Below, piece after piece: positions 1 through 6,369 of a stretch of DNA of 19,796 bases (the stretch's first letter is position 1; each line of letters opens with the position of its first letter). Source of the stretch: Eubacterium sp. CAG:274. Its GTDB lineage: Bacteria; Bacillota; Clostridia; Lachnospirales; CAG-274. The DNA lies in assembly GCA_000432155.1 (NCBI GenBank), contig FR888501.1, positions 1-19,796 on the forward strand, written 5' to 3'. The notes beneath the pieces are model-generated. The model saw only the letters and a program-made list of their open reading frames with translations, was not told where the DNA came from and ran no database searches. The position numbers were made by a program, and so were the translations under genes.

Positions 1-41
1 TGAATTTTGTTAAAATAATGAAAAAATTTCTAAATTAACTC

Positions 42-70
42 TTGCTTTTTATATCAAGAGCTGTTATAAT
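42..70 (+). promoter_or_regulatory. SigA-type promoter of rpmB
   Basis: A TTGCTT -35 box (42-47) and a perfect TATAAT -10 box (65-70) are separated by 17 bases. The TG at 62-63 makes the -10 an extended one. It lies about 40 bases before the rpmB start, so transcription would begin near 76-78. A strong promoter suits a ribosomal protein gene. Confidence 0.8.
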
Positions 71-108
71 AGCAAATGGTGAGTTTAAAACTAAGGAGGT
101 GTTTATCT

Positions 109-324
109 ATGGCTAAGTGCGCAATTTGCGATAAGAGCAGACAGACAGGTCACAGAATTAGTATTAATCGTAGTCAGGTTTCAAGAAGAGCTAACAAGAC
201 TTGGAACGCTAATGTTAAGAAAGTTAAGGTTGTTGAAAACGGTACAGTAAAATCTATCAACGTTTGTACTAGATGCTTACGCTCTGGTAAGGTTACTCGT
301 CTTTCATCAGTTAAGGGTATGTAA
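109..324 (+). CDS. rpmB: Large ribosomal subunit protein bL28
   Basis: A 71-residue protein recognisable as ribosomal protein L28 of the 50S subunit. The N-terminus carries CxxC (C4, C7) and a second CxxC lies at C53/C56, so this is the zinc-binding C4 form rather than the cysteine-free form. The basic central stretch and the C-terminal CLRSGKVTR region are typical. The start was set at the ATG at 109 because an AAGGAGG ribosome binding site sits at 93-99 with good spacing. An upstream in-frame start at 76 lies at the predicted transcription start and is not credible. The gene is monocistronic, between its own promoter and a terminator at 402-433. Confidence 0.95.
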   Translation: MAKCAICDKSRQTGHRISINRSQVSRRANKTWNANVKKVKVVENGTVKSINVCTRCLRSGKVTRLSSVKGM

Positions 325-344
325 TTTAATAAAATATACTCGGT

Positions 345-374
345 CCAGTAGCTAAAAATGCATTGATGCTCTGG
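345..374 (+). other. Hairpin in the rpmB 3' untranslated region
   Basis: CCAG-t-AGC (345-352) can pair with GCT-CTGG (368-374) around a 15-base loop. It lies between the rpmB stop and the terminator and has no following T-run, so it is not itself a terminator. Function unknown; it may be chance. Confidence 0.25.
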
Positions 375-401
375 GTTGTGACATGTGAATTCACTAAATA
401 T

Positions 402-433
402 AAAAAGGCACTCGTTCGGGAGTGTCTTTTTTG
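402..433 (+). terminator. Rho-independent terminator of rpmB
   Basis: GGCACTC (407-413) pairs with GAGTGTC (420-426) around a short TTCG-containing loop. The stem is preceded by an A-run and followed by six T residues (427-432). This is a standard intrinsic terminator for the plus-strand rpmB transcript. Confidence 0.9.
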
Positions 434-455
434 TTGCCCAAATTTAAAGATAACA

Positions 456-492
456 CAAAAGAAAGGAGATTGCAATACACAATCCCCTTTTC
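456..492 (-). terminator. Probable terminator downstream of pgi
   Basis: On the minus strand a 11-12 bp stem (480-492 with 461-472, one mismatch and one bulge) begins shortly after the pgi stop. It is followed by a short T-rich stretch (CTTTTGTGTT). The stem is long but the T-run is weak, so termination may be partial. Confidence 0.6.
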
Positions 493-501
493 AATCAATT
501 A

Positions 502-1842
502 TTATTTTAATCTTTCTTCTAATTCTGCTTTTCTATCTTCATATCCTGGCTTACCTAAGAGAGCGAACATATTCTTCTTATAAGCCTCAACACCTGGCTG
601 GTCAAATGGATTTACTCCAAGCATATAACCACTAATAGCAAGTGCCTTTTCAAAGAAGTATACAAGCTGGCCAAAGTTATAAGCATCTGTCTTTTCAACT
701 TCAAGAACCATTGTAGGCACACCACCGTCAACATGAGCAAGGAAAGTACCGGCATATGCTTTTGAATTTACATACTGTATTGTTTTATCAGCAACGAAAT
801 TAAGACCGTCTAAGTTTTCCGCATCTGTTTCTATTGTAATATTCTTCTTAGCATTTTCTACCCATAAAACTGTTTCAAAAAGGTTTCTACTGCCGTCCTG
901 AATAAACTGACCAATAGAATGTAAATCAGTTGAGAAATTAGCACTTACAGGGAAAATACCCTTTCCGTCTTTACCTTCGCTTTCAGCGTAAAGCTGTTTG
1001 TACCATTCTCCAAACATTGTAAGAGATGGTTCGTAGTTAGCAAGAATTTCTATTGCCTTGCCCTTTCTGCCTAAAATCTGTCTAGTAGCTGCATATTTAA
1101 GGCAATCATTGTTTTTTAAGTCCTCATTTTTATATGTAGCAACAGCATCAGACGCACCCTGCATTACTGCATCAATATCAATGCCAGCTGCTGCCATTGG
1201 AAGAAGACCTACAGGAGTAAGAACAGAGAAACGACCACCTACATCATCAGGAATAACAAAAGTTTCATAGCCCTCTGTGTTACACATAGACTTTAAAGCA
1301 CCTCTTGCTTTATCAGTAGTGGCAAAAATTCTTTCCTTTGCACCCTCTTTACCATACTTATCTTCAATAATCTTTTTGAAAATTCTGAAAGCAATAGCTG
1401 GTTCAGTTGTTGTACCAGATTTTGAAATAACATTAATAGAAAAATCTCTATCTCCAAGGATTTCAATAATATCACTTAAATAATCAGAACTAATACTGTT
1501 ACCTACGAAATAAACCTCTGGGATACCCTTATGTACTTTCTTATTGAAGTTTACACCATTAACAAACTCTAAAGCAGCTCGTCCACCTAAGTAAGAACCA
1601 CCAATGCCAATTGCAATAAGAACTTCACTATTTGACTGAATTTTTTTAGCAGCTTTCTTAATTCTTTCAAATTCATCTTTATCATAATTGTTAGGTAAAT
1701 CTACCCAGCCAATATAATCATTACCTGCACCCTTACCTGAATAAAGTAAGTCACTTGCCATTTTTACAGCAGGCTGTATCTTAGCATATTCCTCATTTCT
1801 TACAAAGTTTTCAATACCACTTAATTTCAATTTGATACCCAT
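502..1842 (-). CDS. pgi: Glucose-6-phosphate isomerase
   Basis: A cytoplasmic glycolytic enzyme of 446 residues, the usual length for the short Firmicute form, interconverting glucose-6-phosphate and fructose-6-phosphate. Family motifs are intact: the first sugar-binding loop IGGSYLGGRAALEF (80-93), the SKSGTTTEP phosphate-binding loop (140-148), the catalytic glutamate in AESEGK (E287), H308, the GQFIQDGSRNLFET signature (311-324) and the C-terminal NPFDQPGVEAYK signature ending in K422. An AAGGGG ribosome binding site precedes the ATG. It begins 26 bases after the pdaA stop with no convincing promoter between, so it is probably read from the upstream lipoprotein-pdaA promoter. Confidence 0.96.
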   Translation of the reverse strand: MGIKLKLSGIENFVRNEEYAKIQPAVKMASDLLYSGKGAGNDYIGWVDLPNNYDKDEFERIKKAAKKIQSNSEVLIAIGIGGSYLGGRAALEFVNGVNFNKKVHKGIPEVYFVGNSISSDYLSDIIEILGDRDFSINVISKSGTTTEPAIAFRIFKKIIEDKYGKEGAKERIFATTDKARGALKSMCNTEGYETFVIPDDVGGRFSVLTPVGLLPMAAAGIDIDAVMQGASDAVATYKNEDLKNNDCLKYAATRQILGRKGKAIEILANYEPSLTMFGEWYKQLYAESEGKDGKGIFPVSANFSTDLHSIGQFIQDGSRNLFETVLWVENAKKNITIETDAENLDGLNFVADKTIQYVNSKAYAGTFLAHVDGGVPTMVLEVEKTDAYNFGQLVYFFEKALAISGYMLGVNPFDQPGVEAYKKNMFALLGKPGYEDRKAELEERLK

Positions 1843-1868
1843 TGTATAACATCCCCTTAATATATATT

Positions 1869-2756
1869 TTATAAATTATTTAAAGTGTCAAAAGTATAAC
1901 CTTTGGCTCTTAAACTATCAATTATATCTCCCAAAGCCTCTGTATTGGACTTTGAAACGGCGTGAAGTAAAAGAACAGCACCATTATGATACTTGCTCAT
2001 TACTGTATTATACGCCACATCTTTGCCAGGCTGTGCTGTAGTTATCCAGTCCTTATAAGCAAAACTCCAAAAAACTGTCTTATAACCCATATTGCTAGTA
2101 ACTGCTAAAGTTCTTTCGCTATATTCGCCCATAGGAGGTCTAAACACCTTTGGCATAGCCTGTCCTGTTACCTTTTCAAAGGCTTGGGCTGTTTCAGTAA
2201 GCTCATTTTTTAACTGTGAATCAGATAAAGTTGGCGAACTTAAATGCTTTACAGAGTGATTGCCAACTAAATGTCCCTCAGCCACCATTCTTTTTACAAG
2301 CTCTGGGTCAGATTCAATATACGGTTTAGTAACGAAAAAAGCAGCTTTCACATTCTTAGCTTTTAAAACATCTAAAATTTTAGATGTATAACCATTTTCA
2401 TAACCCTCATCAAATGTAAGATATATTTTCTTCTCATTTGGATTGCCTACATAATAGGCATTGTATTTATTTAGGGCAACTGAGCTATTTCCCTGAGGTT
2501 GTGTATGATTATTATTTGCTACAAAATACCAACTTTGCTTCGTATTGGAAAGTTTTGAAGTATCATAGTTTGTAGGCTCAATATTTATACCATAGGAACT
2601 AGCCTTTCCCATTTCATCTACTGATTTTTCCGAAGTTTCTACAATATTATATAAGTTATTTCCAGCATCAAAAGCAGTATTTACACCACCAGTTATGCTA
2701 TTTATTGCAGTAGCTCCTAAAACCATAGCAGATACAATTGTTGAGTATAATTTCAT
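1869..2756 (-). CDS. pdaA: Polysaccharide deacetylase, PdaA-type delta-lactam de-N-acetylase
   Basis: 295 residues: an N-terminal hydrophobic export segment (about 1-22), a poorly conserved linker, then a NodB-type deacetylase domain (about 108-292) very close to Bacillus PdaA. Motifs seen are YLTFDEGYENGYT (motif 1, D116/E117), GNHSVKH (H167 and H171, metal ligands), RPPMGEYSERT (206-216), KDW (235-237) and LLLHAVSKSN (H265). In PdaA the second acidic residue of motif 1 is Asn; here it is Glu. PdaA removes the N-acetyl group from muramic acid on the way to muramic delta-lactam of the spore cortex, so the protein should act outside the membrane during sporulation. The AGGAGG site (2760-2765) overlaps the stop codon of the upstream lipoprotein gene, implying coupled translation. 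Confidence 0.88.
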   Translation of the reverse strand: MKLYSTIVSAMVLGATAINSITGGVNTAFDAGNNLYNIVETSEKSVDEMGKASSYGINIEPTNYDTSKLSNTKQSWYFVANNNHTQPQGNSSVALNKYNAYYVGNPNEKKIYLTFDEGYENGYTSKILDVLKAKNVKAAFFVTKPYIESDPELVKRMVAEGHLVGNHSVKHLSSPTLSDSQLKNELTETAQAFEKVTGQAMPKVFRPPMGEYSERTLAVTSNMGYKTVFWSFAYKDWITTAQPGKDVAYNTVMSKYHNGAVLLLHAVSKSNTEALGDIIDSLRAKGYTFDTLNNL

Positions 2757-2763
2757 ATTCCTC

Positions 2764-3147
2764 CTATAGTTTTGTTACATTTACAATTTCTATGTCATCA
2801 TAAATTTGTGGGTCAGAAATATTCATTTTAAATGTAATCAAAACATTATCTCCACTATTTAAGTTAATTTTAATATTTTTTACAGGCAATGTAATTTTAG
2901 AACCTTTTTCAGTTTCCATTACAAGGGTATCATCTTCCTTTTTATCTACAATACCTGAAATAGAATATTCTCCACTTTTTTGTGTAGGTATTGCCTCATC
3001 GACAACAGATTTTACACTATCCTTTTCTACTTCAGTAGCTACTGTAGATGCCTTTGTAGTTTCGACACCGCTTTGTTTATTAGTATTACAAGCTGAAAAT
3101 CCTAAAAGAGAAGCACCTATTAAGGCAAAAATTATAAATTTTTTCAT
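2764..3147 (-). CDS. Small lipoprotein of unknown function
   Basis: 127 residues. It has a lysine-hydrophobic signal peptide ending in a lipobox-like LGFSAC, with C20 as the predicted lipidated cysteine. A Ser/Thr/Lys-rich linker (about 22-55) follows. The C-terminal half is rich in beta-strand (SISGIVDKKEDDTLVMET, LPVKNIKINL, NVLITFKM) and resembles a small OB-like beta-barrel, but I do not recognise a named family. It should be anchored on the outer face of the membrane. It is first in an apparent operon with pdaA and pgi; the AGGAGGGG ribosome binding site is strong. An envelope or spore-related role is inferred only from the adjacent pdaA. Confidence 0.75.
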   Translation of the reverse strand: MKKFIIFALIGASLLGFSACNTNKQSGVETTKASTVATEVEKDSVKSVVDEAIPTQKSGEYSISGIVDKKEDDTLVMETEKGSKITLPVKNIKINLNSGDNVLITFKMNISDPQIYDDIEIVNVTKL

Positions 3148-3173
3148 ATATAACCCCTCCTTTTTATGTAAAT

Positions 3174-3202
3174 ATTATAACATATGCTATATTATTTTTC
3201 CA
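3174..3202 (-). promoter_or_regulatory. Promoter of the lipoprotein-pdaA-pgi operon
   Basis: On the minus strand TGGAAA (3202-3197) and a perfect TATAAT (3179-3174) are separated by 17 bases, and TGT before the -10 makes it extended. It lies about 25 bases before the lipoprotein start. It looks like a vegetative SigA promoter; I found no good SigG or SigE match here. Confidence 0.65.
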
Positions 3203-3313
3203 TATATATTTTTAAATTAGTGAATTTTTTTATTTCAAAGAAAAACATAAAAATTGTAAATGCGACAAATTGATAATATAATAGATTTGTTAAAAAGAAG
3301 ATTTTTATACCAC

Positions 3314-3345
3314 AAAAAGACACAGACAATATCTGTGCCTCTTTG
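3314..3345 (-). terminator. Terminator of the kdgK-kduI operon
   Basis: On the minus strand AGGCACAGA (3340-3332) pairs with TCTGTGTCT (3326-3318) with one mismatch, followed by a TTTTT run (3318-3314). It sits about 25 bases after the kduI stop. Confidence 0.85.
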
Positions 3346-3366
3346 TATATGTACTCTAAGCAAAAA

Positions 3367-4236
3367 TTACTTTAAGTCGCCAGTCTTTAACCAATCCTGG
3401 TCATCGTAATCTTTATTTTCGCCTACCATACCCCAGATGAAAGTATATGCCTTTGTACCAACACCAGAGTGGATTGACCAACTTGGAGAAATTACAGCAC
3501 TTTCGTTCTTCATAACGAGGTGTCTAGTTTCGTCTGGTCTACCCATCATATGGAATACAACATTGTCATCATCCATATCGAAGTATAAGTAAACTTCCAT
3601 TCTTCTTTCGTGAGTGTGACATGGCATAGTGTTCCAGTTAGAACCTGGGTCAAGCTTAGTCATACCCATAGCAAGCTGACATGAACCGTATTCAACGCCA
3701 TCTCTTTCAGATAATCTAGCGAATACTTCGTCATGAATGTACTGGTTGATAGTTCTCTTGTTACAATCTTCAAGAGAGCCAAGTGGCTTGTGGTTTGCAT
3801 CATCATACTGAATAAGTACAGTTGGGTAATTTCTGTGAGCTGTAGCACTATTCATATAGAACTTAGGTGGGTTCTTAGGGTCTTTAGCTGAGAAAGAAAT
3901 TTCCTTTGCACCCATACCAACATAAATAGCTTCGCTATTCTTAACTTCGTAATCCTTACCGTCAACAGTAACGATACCGTCGCCACCGATATTGATTGTA
4001 CCAAGTTCTCTTCTCTGTAAGAAGTATTCAGCTGCTAATTCCTTGCTACCTTCAAGCTTTAATGATTCAGTAGTTGGGCAGATACCACCAAAGATAATTC
4101 TATCATTGTGGCTATAAACAAGCTTCATTTCGCCAGGAGTGAATACCTTTTCAACTAAGAAATGGTCTCTTAACTGCTGTGTAGTGTAATGCTTAACATC
4201 ATCAAAGTGATTTGAATATCTTACTTCTAATTTCAT
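3367..4236 (-). CDS. kduI: 5-dehydro-4-deoxy-D-glucuronate isomerase
   Basis: KduI converts 5-keto-4-deoxyuronate to 3-deoxy-D-glycero-2,5-hexodiulosonate, a cytoplasmic step in breakdown of unsaturated uronates from pectin or glycosaminoglycans. The protein has 289 residues against 278 in E. coli; the extra residues form a short mid-protein insertion (about 169-183). The zinc ligands are intact: H207 and H209 in CHTHERRME, E214, and H256 in SWSIHSG, each offset by exactly 11 from the E. coli numbering. The strongly conserved AVISPSWSIHSGVGTKAYTF region is present. A GGAGG site precedes the ATG. It follows kdgK in the same direction without its own visible promoter. Its codon choice looks more biased, as in a highly expressed gene, than that of its neighbours. 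Confidence 0.95.
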   Translation of the reverse strand: MKLEVRYSNHFDDVKHYTTQQLRDHFLVEKVFTPGEMKLVYSHNDRIIFGGICPTTESLKLEGSKELAAEYFLQRRELGTINIGGDGIVTVDGKDYEVKNSEAIYVGMGAKEISFSAKDPKNPPKFYMNSATAHRNYPTVLIQYDDANHKPLGSLEDCNKRTINQYIHDEVFARLSERDGVEYGSCQLAMGMTKLDPGSNWNTMPCHTHERRMEVYLYFDMDDDNVVFHMMGRPDETRHLVMKNESAVISPSWSIHSGVGTKAYTFIWGMVGENKDYDDQDWLKTGDLK

Positions 4237-4269
4237 TTCTAATCCTCCATAAAAATAATATATTTAGAT

Positions 4270-4300
4270 AAAGGCTGAAAGCTTTACGCCCTCAGCCTTT
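4270..4300 (-). other. Hairpin between kdgK and kduI (possible attenuator)
   Basis: A perfect 9-bp inverted repeat AAAGGCTGA/TCAGCCTTT with a 13-base loop. On the minus-strand transcript it ends in TTT-ATC, too short a T-run for a full terminator. It could be a leaky terminator or an mRNA-stabilising structure that sets kduI expression relative to kdgK. Confidence 0.5.
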
Positions 4301-4304
4301 ACAA

Positions 4305-4320
4305 GTTGCCGATAGGCAAC
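4305..4320 (-). other. Tight GC hairpin after kdgK stop
   Basis: GTTGCC-GATA-GGCAAC is a perfect 6-bp stem with a 4-base loop, 18 bases beyond the kdgK stop codon and directly next to the larger hairpin at 4270-4300. There is no T-run after it. It is most likely an RNA stability or processing element. Confidence 0.45.
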
Positions 4321-4337
4321 ACAATGTGAGAAATAAA

Positions 4338-5387
4338 TTATCTCTGAACACGACCTGAACCGTCGCCACCAGCTAATGCTTCTACATCAGCTCTAGTAAC
4401 AAGGTTGAAGTCACCAGGGATAGTGTGCTTTAATGCAGATGCTGCAACAGCATATTCAATAGCTGCCTTCATTCTGTCAACAGGAGCCTTGTCCTGGTTG
4501 TCAAGAAGACCACAGATAAGACCACCAGCGAAAGAGTCACCGCCACCTACTCTATCAACGATAGGGTTGATTTCGTATCTTCTTGAACGGTAGAATTCAC
4601 GAGATTCGCCATCCATGATACAAGCAGACCAACCGTTGTGAGAAGCAGAGAAAGATTCTCTTAATGAAGAAATAACAAACTTGAAACCAAACTTGTCGCA
4701 CATCTGGTTGAAGATATCCTTGTAACCAGCCATTTCTAATTCGCCTGATGTAACATCAGTTTCGCCTGGCTTGAAGCCGAGTACCTTTTCAGCATCTTCT
4801 TCATTACCGATACAAACATCAACATACTGCATAAGGTTAGTCATAACCTTCTGAGCCTTTTCTGAAGACCATAATTTCTTTCTGAAGTTAAGGTCACAAG
4901 AAACAGTAACGCCCTTAGCCTTAGCAGCCTTTAAAGCAGCTTCTGTAACTTCTGCAGCAACATCGCTTACAGCTGGAGTAATACCAGTGAAGTGGAACCA
5001 ATCTGCACCATCGAAAATCTTATCGAAGTCGAACTTATCAGCAGTAGCAGTAGCGATTGAAGAGTTAGCTCTATCATAAACTACATTAGATGCTCTCATA
5101 GAAGCACCAGTTTCAAGGAAGTAAATACCTAATCTATCGCCGCATCTTACGATGTTCTTAGTTTCTACGCCATACTTTCTTAAAGCAGCAACTGCACATT
5201 CACCGATTGGGTTAGCTGGTACAGCAGTTACGAATTCAGCTTCATGACCGTAGTTAGCTAAAGAAACAGCTACGTTAGCTTCACCGCCACCATAATTAAT
5301 ATCAAACTCGTCAGCCTGGATAAACTTTTCGTTATTAGGTGTAGATAATCTTAACATTATTTCACCCATTGTTACAACTTTGCTCAT
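4338..5387 (-). CDS. kdgK: 2-dehydro-3-deoxygluconokinase (KDG kinase)
   Basis: A PfkB-family carbohydrate kinase of 349 residues. It phosphorylates 2-keto-3-deoxygluconate to KDPG, the step that feeds uronate catabolism into the Entner-Doudoroff aldolase. Features seen: N-terminal substrate loop GGGEANVAVSLANYG (33-47), the NEEDAEKVLG segment (195-204), and the C-terminal PfkB signature DRVGGGDSFAGGL (278-290) with catalytic base D284; the usual GAGD is GGGD here. Pairing with kduI supports KDG rather than fructose or ribose as substrate. An AAGGAGG site and a strong promoter lie upstream. The partner aldolase and the kduD dehydrogenase are not in the window. Confidence 0.9.
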   Translation of the reverse strand: MSKVVTMGEIMLRLSTPNNEKFIQADEFDINYGGGEANVAVSLANYGHEAEFVTAVPANPIGECAVAALRKYGVETKNIVRCGDRLGIYFLETGASMRASNVVYDRANSSIATATADKFDFDKIFDGADWFHFTGITPAVSDVAAEVTEAALKAAKAKGVTVSCDLNFRKKLWSSEKAQKVMTNLMQYVDVCIGNEEDAEKVLGFKPGETDVTSGELEMAGYKDIFNQMCDKFGFKFVISSLRESFSASHNGWSACIMDGESREFYRSRRYEINPIVDRVGGGDSFAGGLICGLLDNQDKAPVDRMKAAIEYAVAASALKHTIPGDFNLVTRADVEALAGGDGSGRVQR

Positions 5388-5424
5388 TTTGCAAAATTCC
5401 TCCTTGTGATTAAAAATTTTATGT

Positions 5425-5440
5425 AGTTACCCACATAACT
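5425..5440. promoter_or_regulatory. Inverted repeat at kdgK transcription start (candidate operator)
   Basis: AGTTA-CCCACA-TAACT, with an overlapping TATGT...ACATA repeat (5420-5437), lies just downstream of the predicted kdgK transcription start. The position suits a repressor binding site for a sugar-acid regulator. No regulator gene of that kind is adjacent, so this is only a candidate. Confidence 0.35.
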
Positions 5441-5449
5441 TGTGATTAG

Positions 5450-5478
5450 ATTATAACATATTTCAATTTGCCTTTCAA
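5450..5478 (-). promoter_or_regulatory. Promoter of kdgK-kduI
   Basis: On the minus strand TTGAAA (5478-5473) and TATAAT (5455-5450) are spaced by 17 bases, with TGT extending the -10. This is close to the SigA consensus and about 60 bases before the kdgK start. Confidence 0.75.
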
Positions 5479-5561
5479 CAGTATATTTCATTTTTTTCAT
5501 AATTATTTCAGTTTTATTACACTAAATGTTCCTTGCAATATGTAAATTTGGTACAGAGCAT

Positions 5562-5593
5562 AAAAAAAGTGTAAACTGCTATAGTCTACACTT
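5562..5593 (-). terminator. Terminator of spoVT
   Basis: On the minus strand AAGTGTA (5593-5587) pairs with TACACTT (5573-5567), extended by an inner GAC/GTT pairing, and is followed by seven T residues. It begins 8 bases after the spoVT stop. Confidence 0.9.
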
Positions 5594-5601
5594 CTTTATG
5601 T

Positions 5602-6147
5602 TTATTGTTCCATTTGTTTTCCTAATATACCGGCTGCTGTTGCTACCAATTTACCCTCTAATTCTCCTAAAGGCTCTGTATCGCTTATCATTATAATAGC
5701 ACCAAGCACATCGCCCTCACTTATAATGGGGGTAATCAATTCGTGAGAATAAAGATTTTCATTGTCCACTTCTAATATAGGTACAAAACCTTTTTCCTGT
5801 CTTTTTGCAAGAACGGTATTCCTTTTTGAAATAATATCTTCCAATTGTTGACTAATATGTTTTTCTAAAAACTCCTTTTTCGCATTTCCTGACGCTGCTA
5901 CAACTTGTTCCTTATCTGTAATGCAAGTAGTATGTCCTGCATTTTTTGCCAGACTTTCGGCGTATTCCTTTGCAAAATTGCCAAGTTCGCCAAGGGGAGA
6001 ATATTTTTTTAATATTATTTCTCCGTCTTTGTCTGTAAAAATTTCTAATGGGTCGCTTTCTCTAATACGCAAAGTTCTTCTGATTTCCTTTGGAATAACT
6101 ACTCTACCTAAATCATCTATTCTTCTTACAATACCTGTTGCTTTCAC
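5602..6147 (-). CDS. spoVT: Stage V sporulation protein T, AbrB-family regulator
   Basis: A DNA-binding regulator of late forespore genes. The N-terminal AbrB swapped-hairpin domain (1-47) is almost identical to Bacillus SpoVT (KATGIVRRIDDLGRVVIPKE, then IRRTLRIRE). A GAF-like domain (about 55-178) ends in the typical GILGKQMEQ. The start was set at the GTG at 6147, giving 181 residues: the AGGAGG site (6160-6155) lies 7 bases upstream, and the homologue also starts at this KATG. The longer reading from a TTG at 6165 would overlap that site and is rejected. The gene is monocistronic, divergent from the sensor kinase. Confidence 0.93.
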   Translation of the reverse strand: MKATGIVRRIDDLGRVVIPKEIRRTLRIRESDPLEIFTDKDGEIILKKYSPLGELGNFAKEYAESLAKNAGHTTCITDKEQVVAASGNAKKEFLEKHISQQLEDIISKRNTVLAKRQEKGFVPILEVDNENLYSHELITPIISEGDVLGAIIMISDTEPLGELEGKLVATAAGILGKQMEQ

Positions 6148-6186
6148 AGTTTTTCCTCCTAACAAACAATTTTTAACTTGTATGCC

Positions 6187-6216
6187 TATTATTTGCCTAT
6201 TAGACTATATTTATAC
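6187..6216 (-). promoter_or_regulatory. Possible SigG promoter of spoVT
   Basis: On the minus strand GTATA (6216-6212) and AATAATA (6193-6187), spaced by 18 bases, fit the forespore SigG pattern GNATA-N18-CATNNTA with one mismatch. spoVT is a SigG target in Bacillus and Clostridium, which supports the reading. The region is AT-rich, so chance matches are possible. Confidence 0.35.
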
Positions 6217-6313
6217 AATTTTGTATTTGGGTTAATTTGGATATAAAAATGCTTGTTTTATATTTGTTTAAAAATTGTTAATAATTTTTGTTGCTGTTTA
6301 GAGGCTATTTATA

Positions 6314-6322
6314 TGGTATTAT
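6314..6322 (+). promoter_or_regulatory. Extended -10 promoter of the sensor kinase gene
   Basis: TGG-TATTAT forms an extended -10 element about 48 bases before the start codon. No good -35 box is seen at 16-18 bases. An AAAGGAGG ribosome binding site follows at 6355-6362. Confidence 0.4.
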
Positions 6323-6369
6323 GTTAGTGAAGTTAAGTTTTTGTAATATTTACGAAAGGAGGTAATGAT

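Noticed and set aside
363..635. Plus-strand ORF of 90 residues
   Set aside because: It runs through the rpmB terminator and the end of pgi on the other strand; composition is that of a shadow frame with no ribosome binding site.
1861..1891. Possible pgi promoter with a perfect TTGACA (1891-1886)
   Set aside because: The only -10-like box is at a 19-base spacing and would start transcription inside the pgi ribosome binding site; the TTGACA falls in conserved pdaA coding sequence.
6148..6165. Longer spoVT start at TTG 6165
   Set aside because: The TTG overlaps the AGGAGG ribosome binding site that serves the GTG at 6147, and homologues start at that GTG.
5921..6235. Plus-strand ORF of 104 residues opposite spoVT
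   Set aside because: A shadow of the strongly conserved spoVT gene and its control region.
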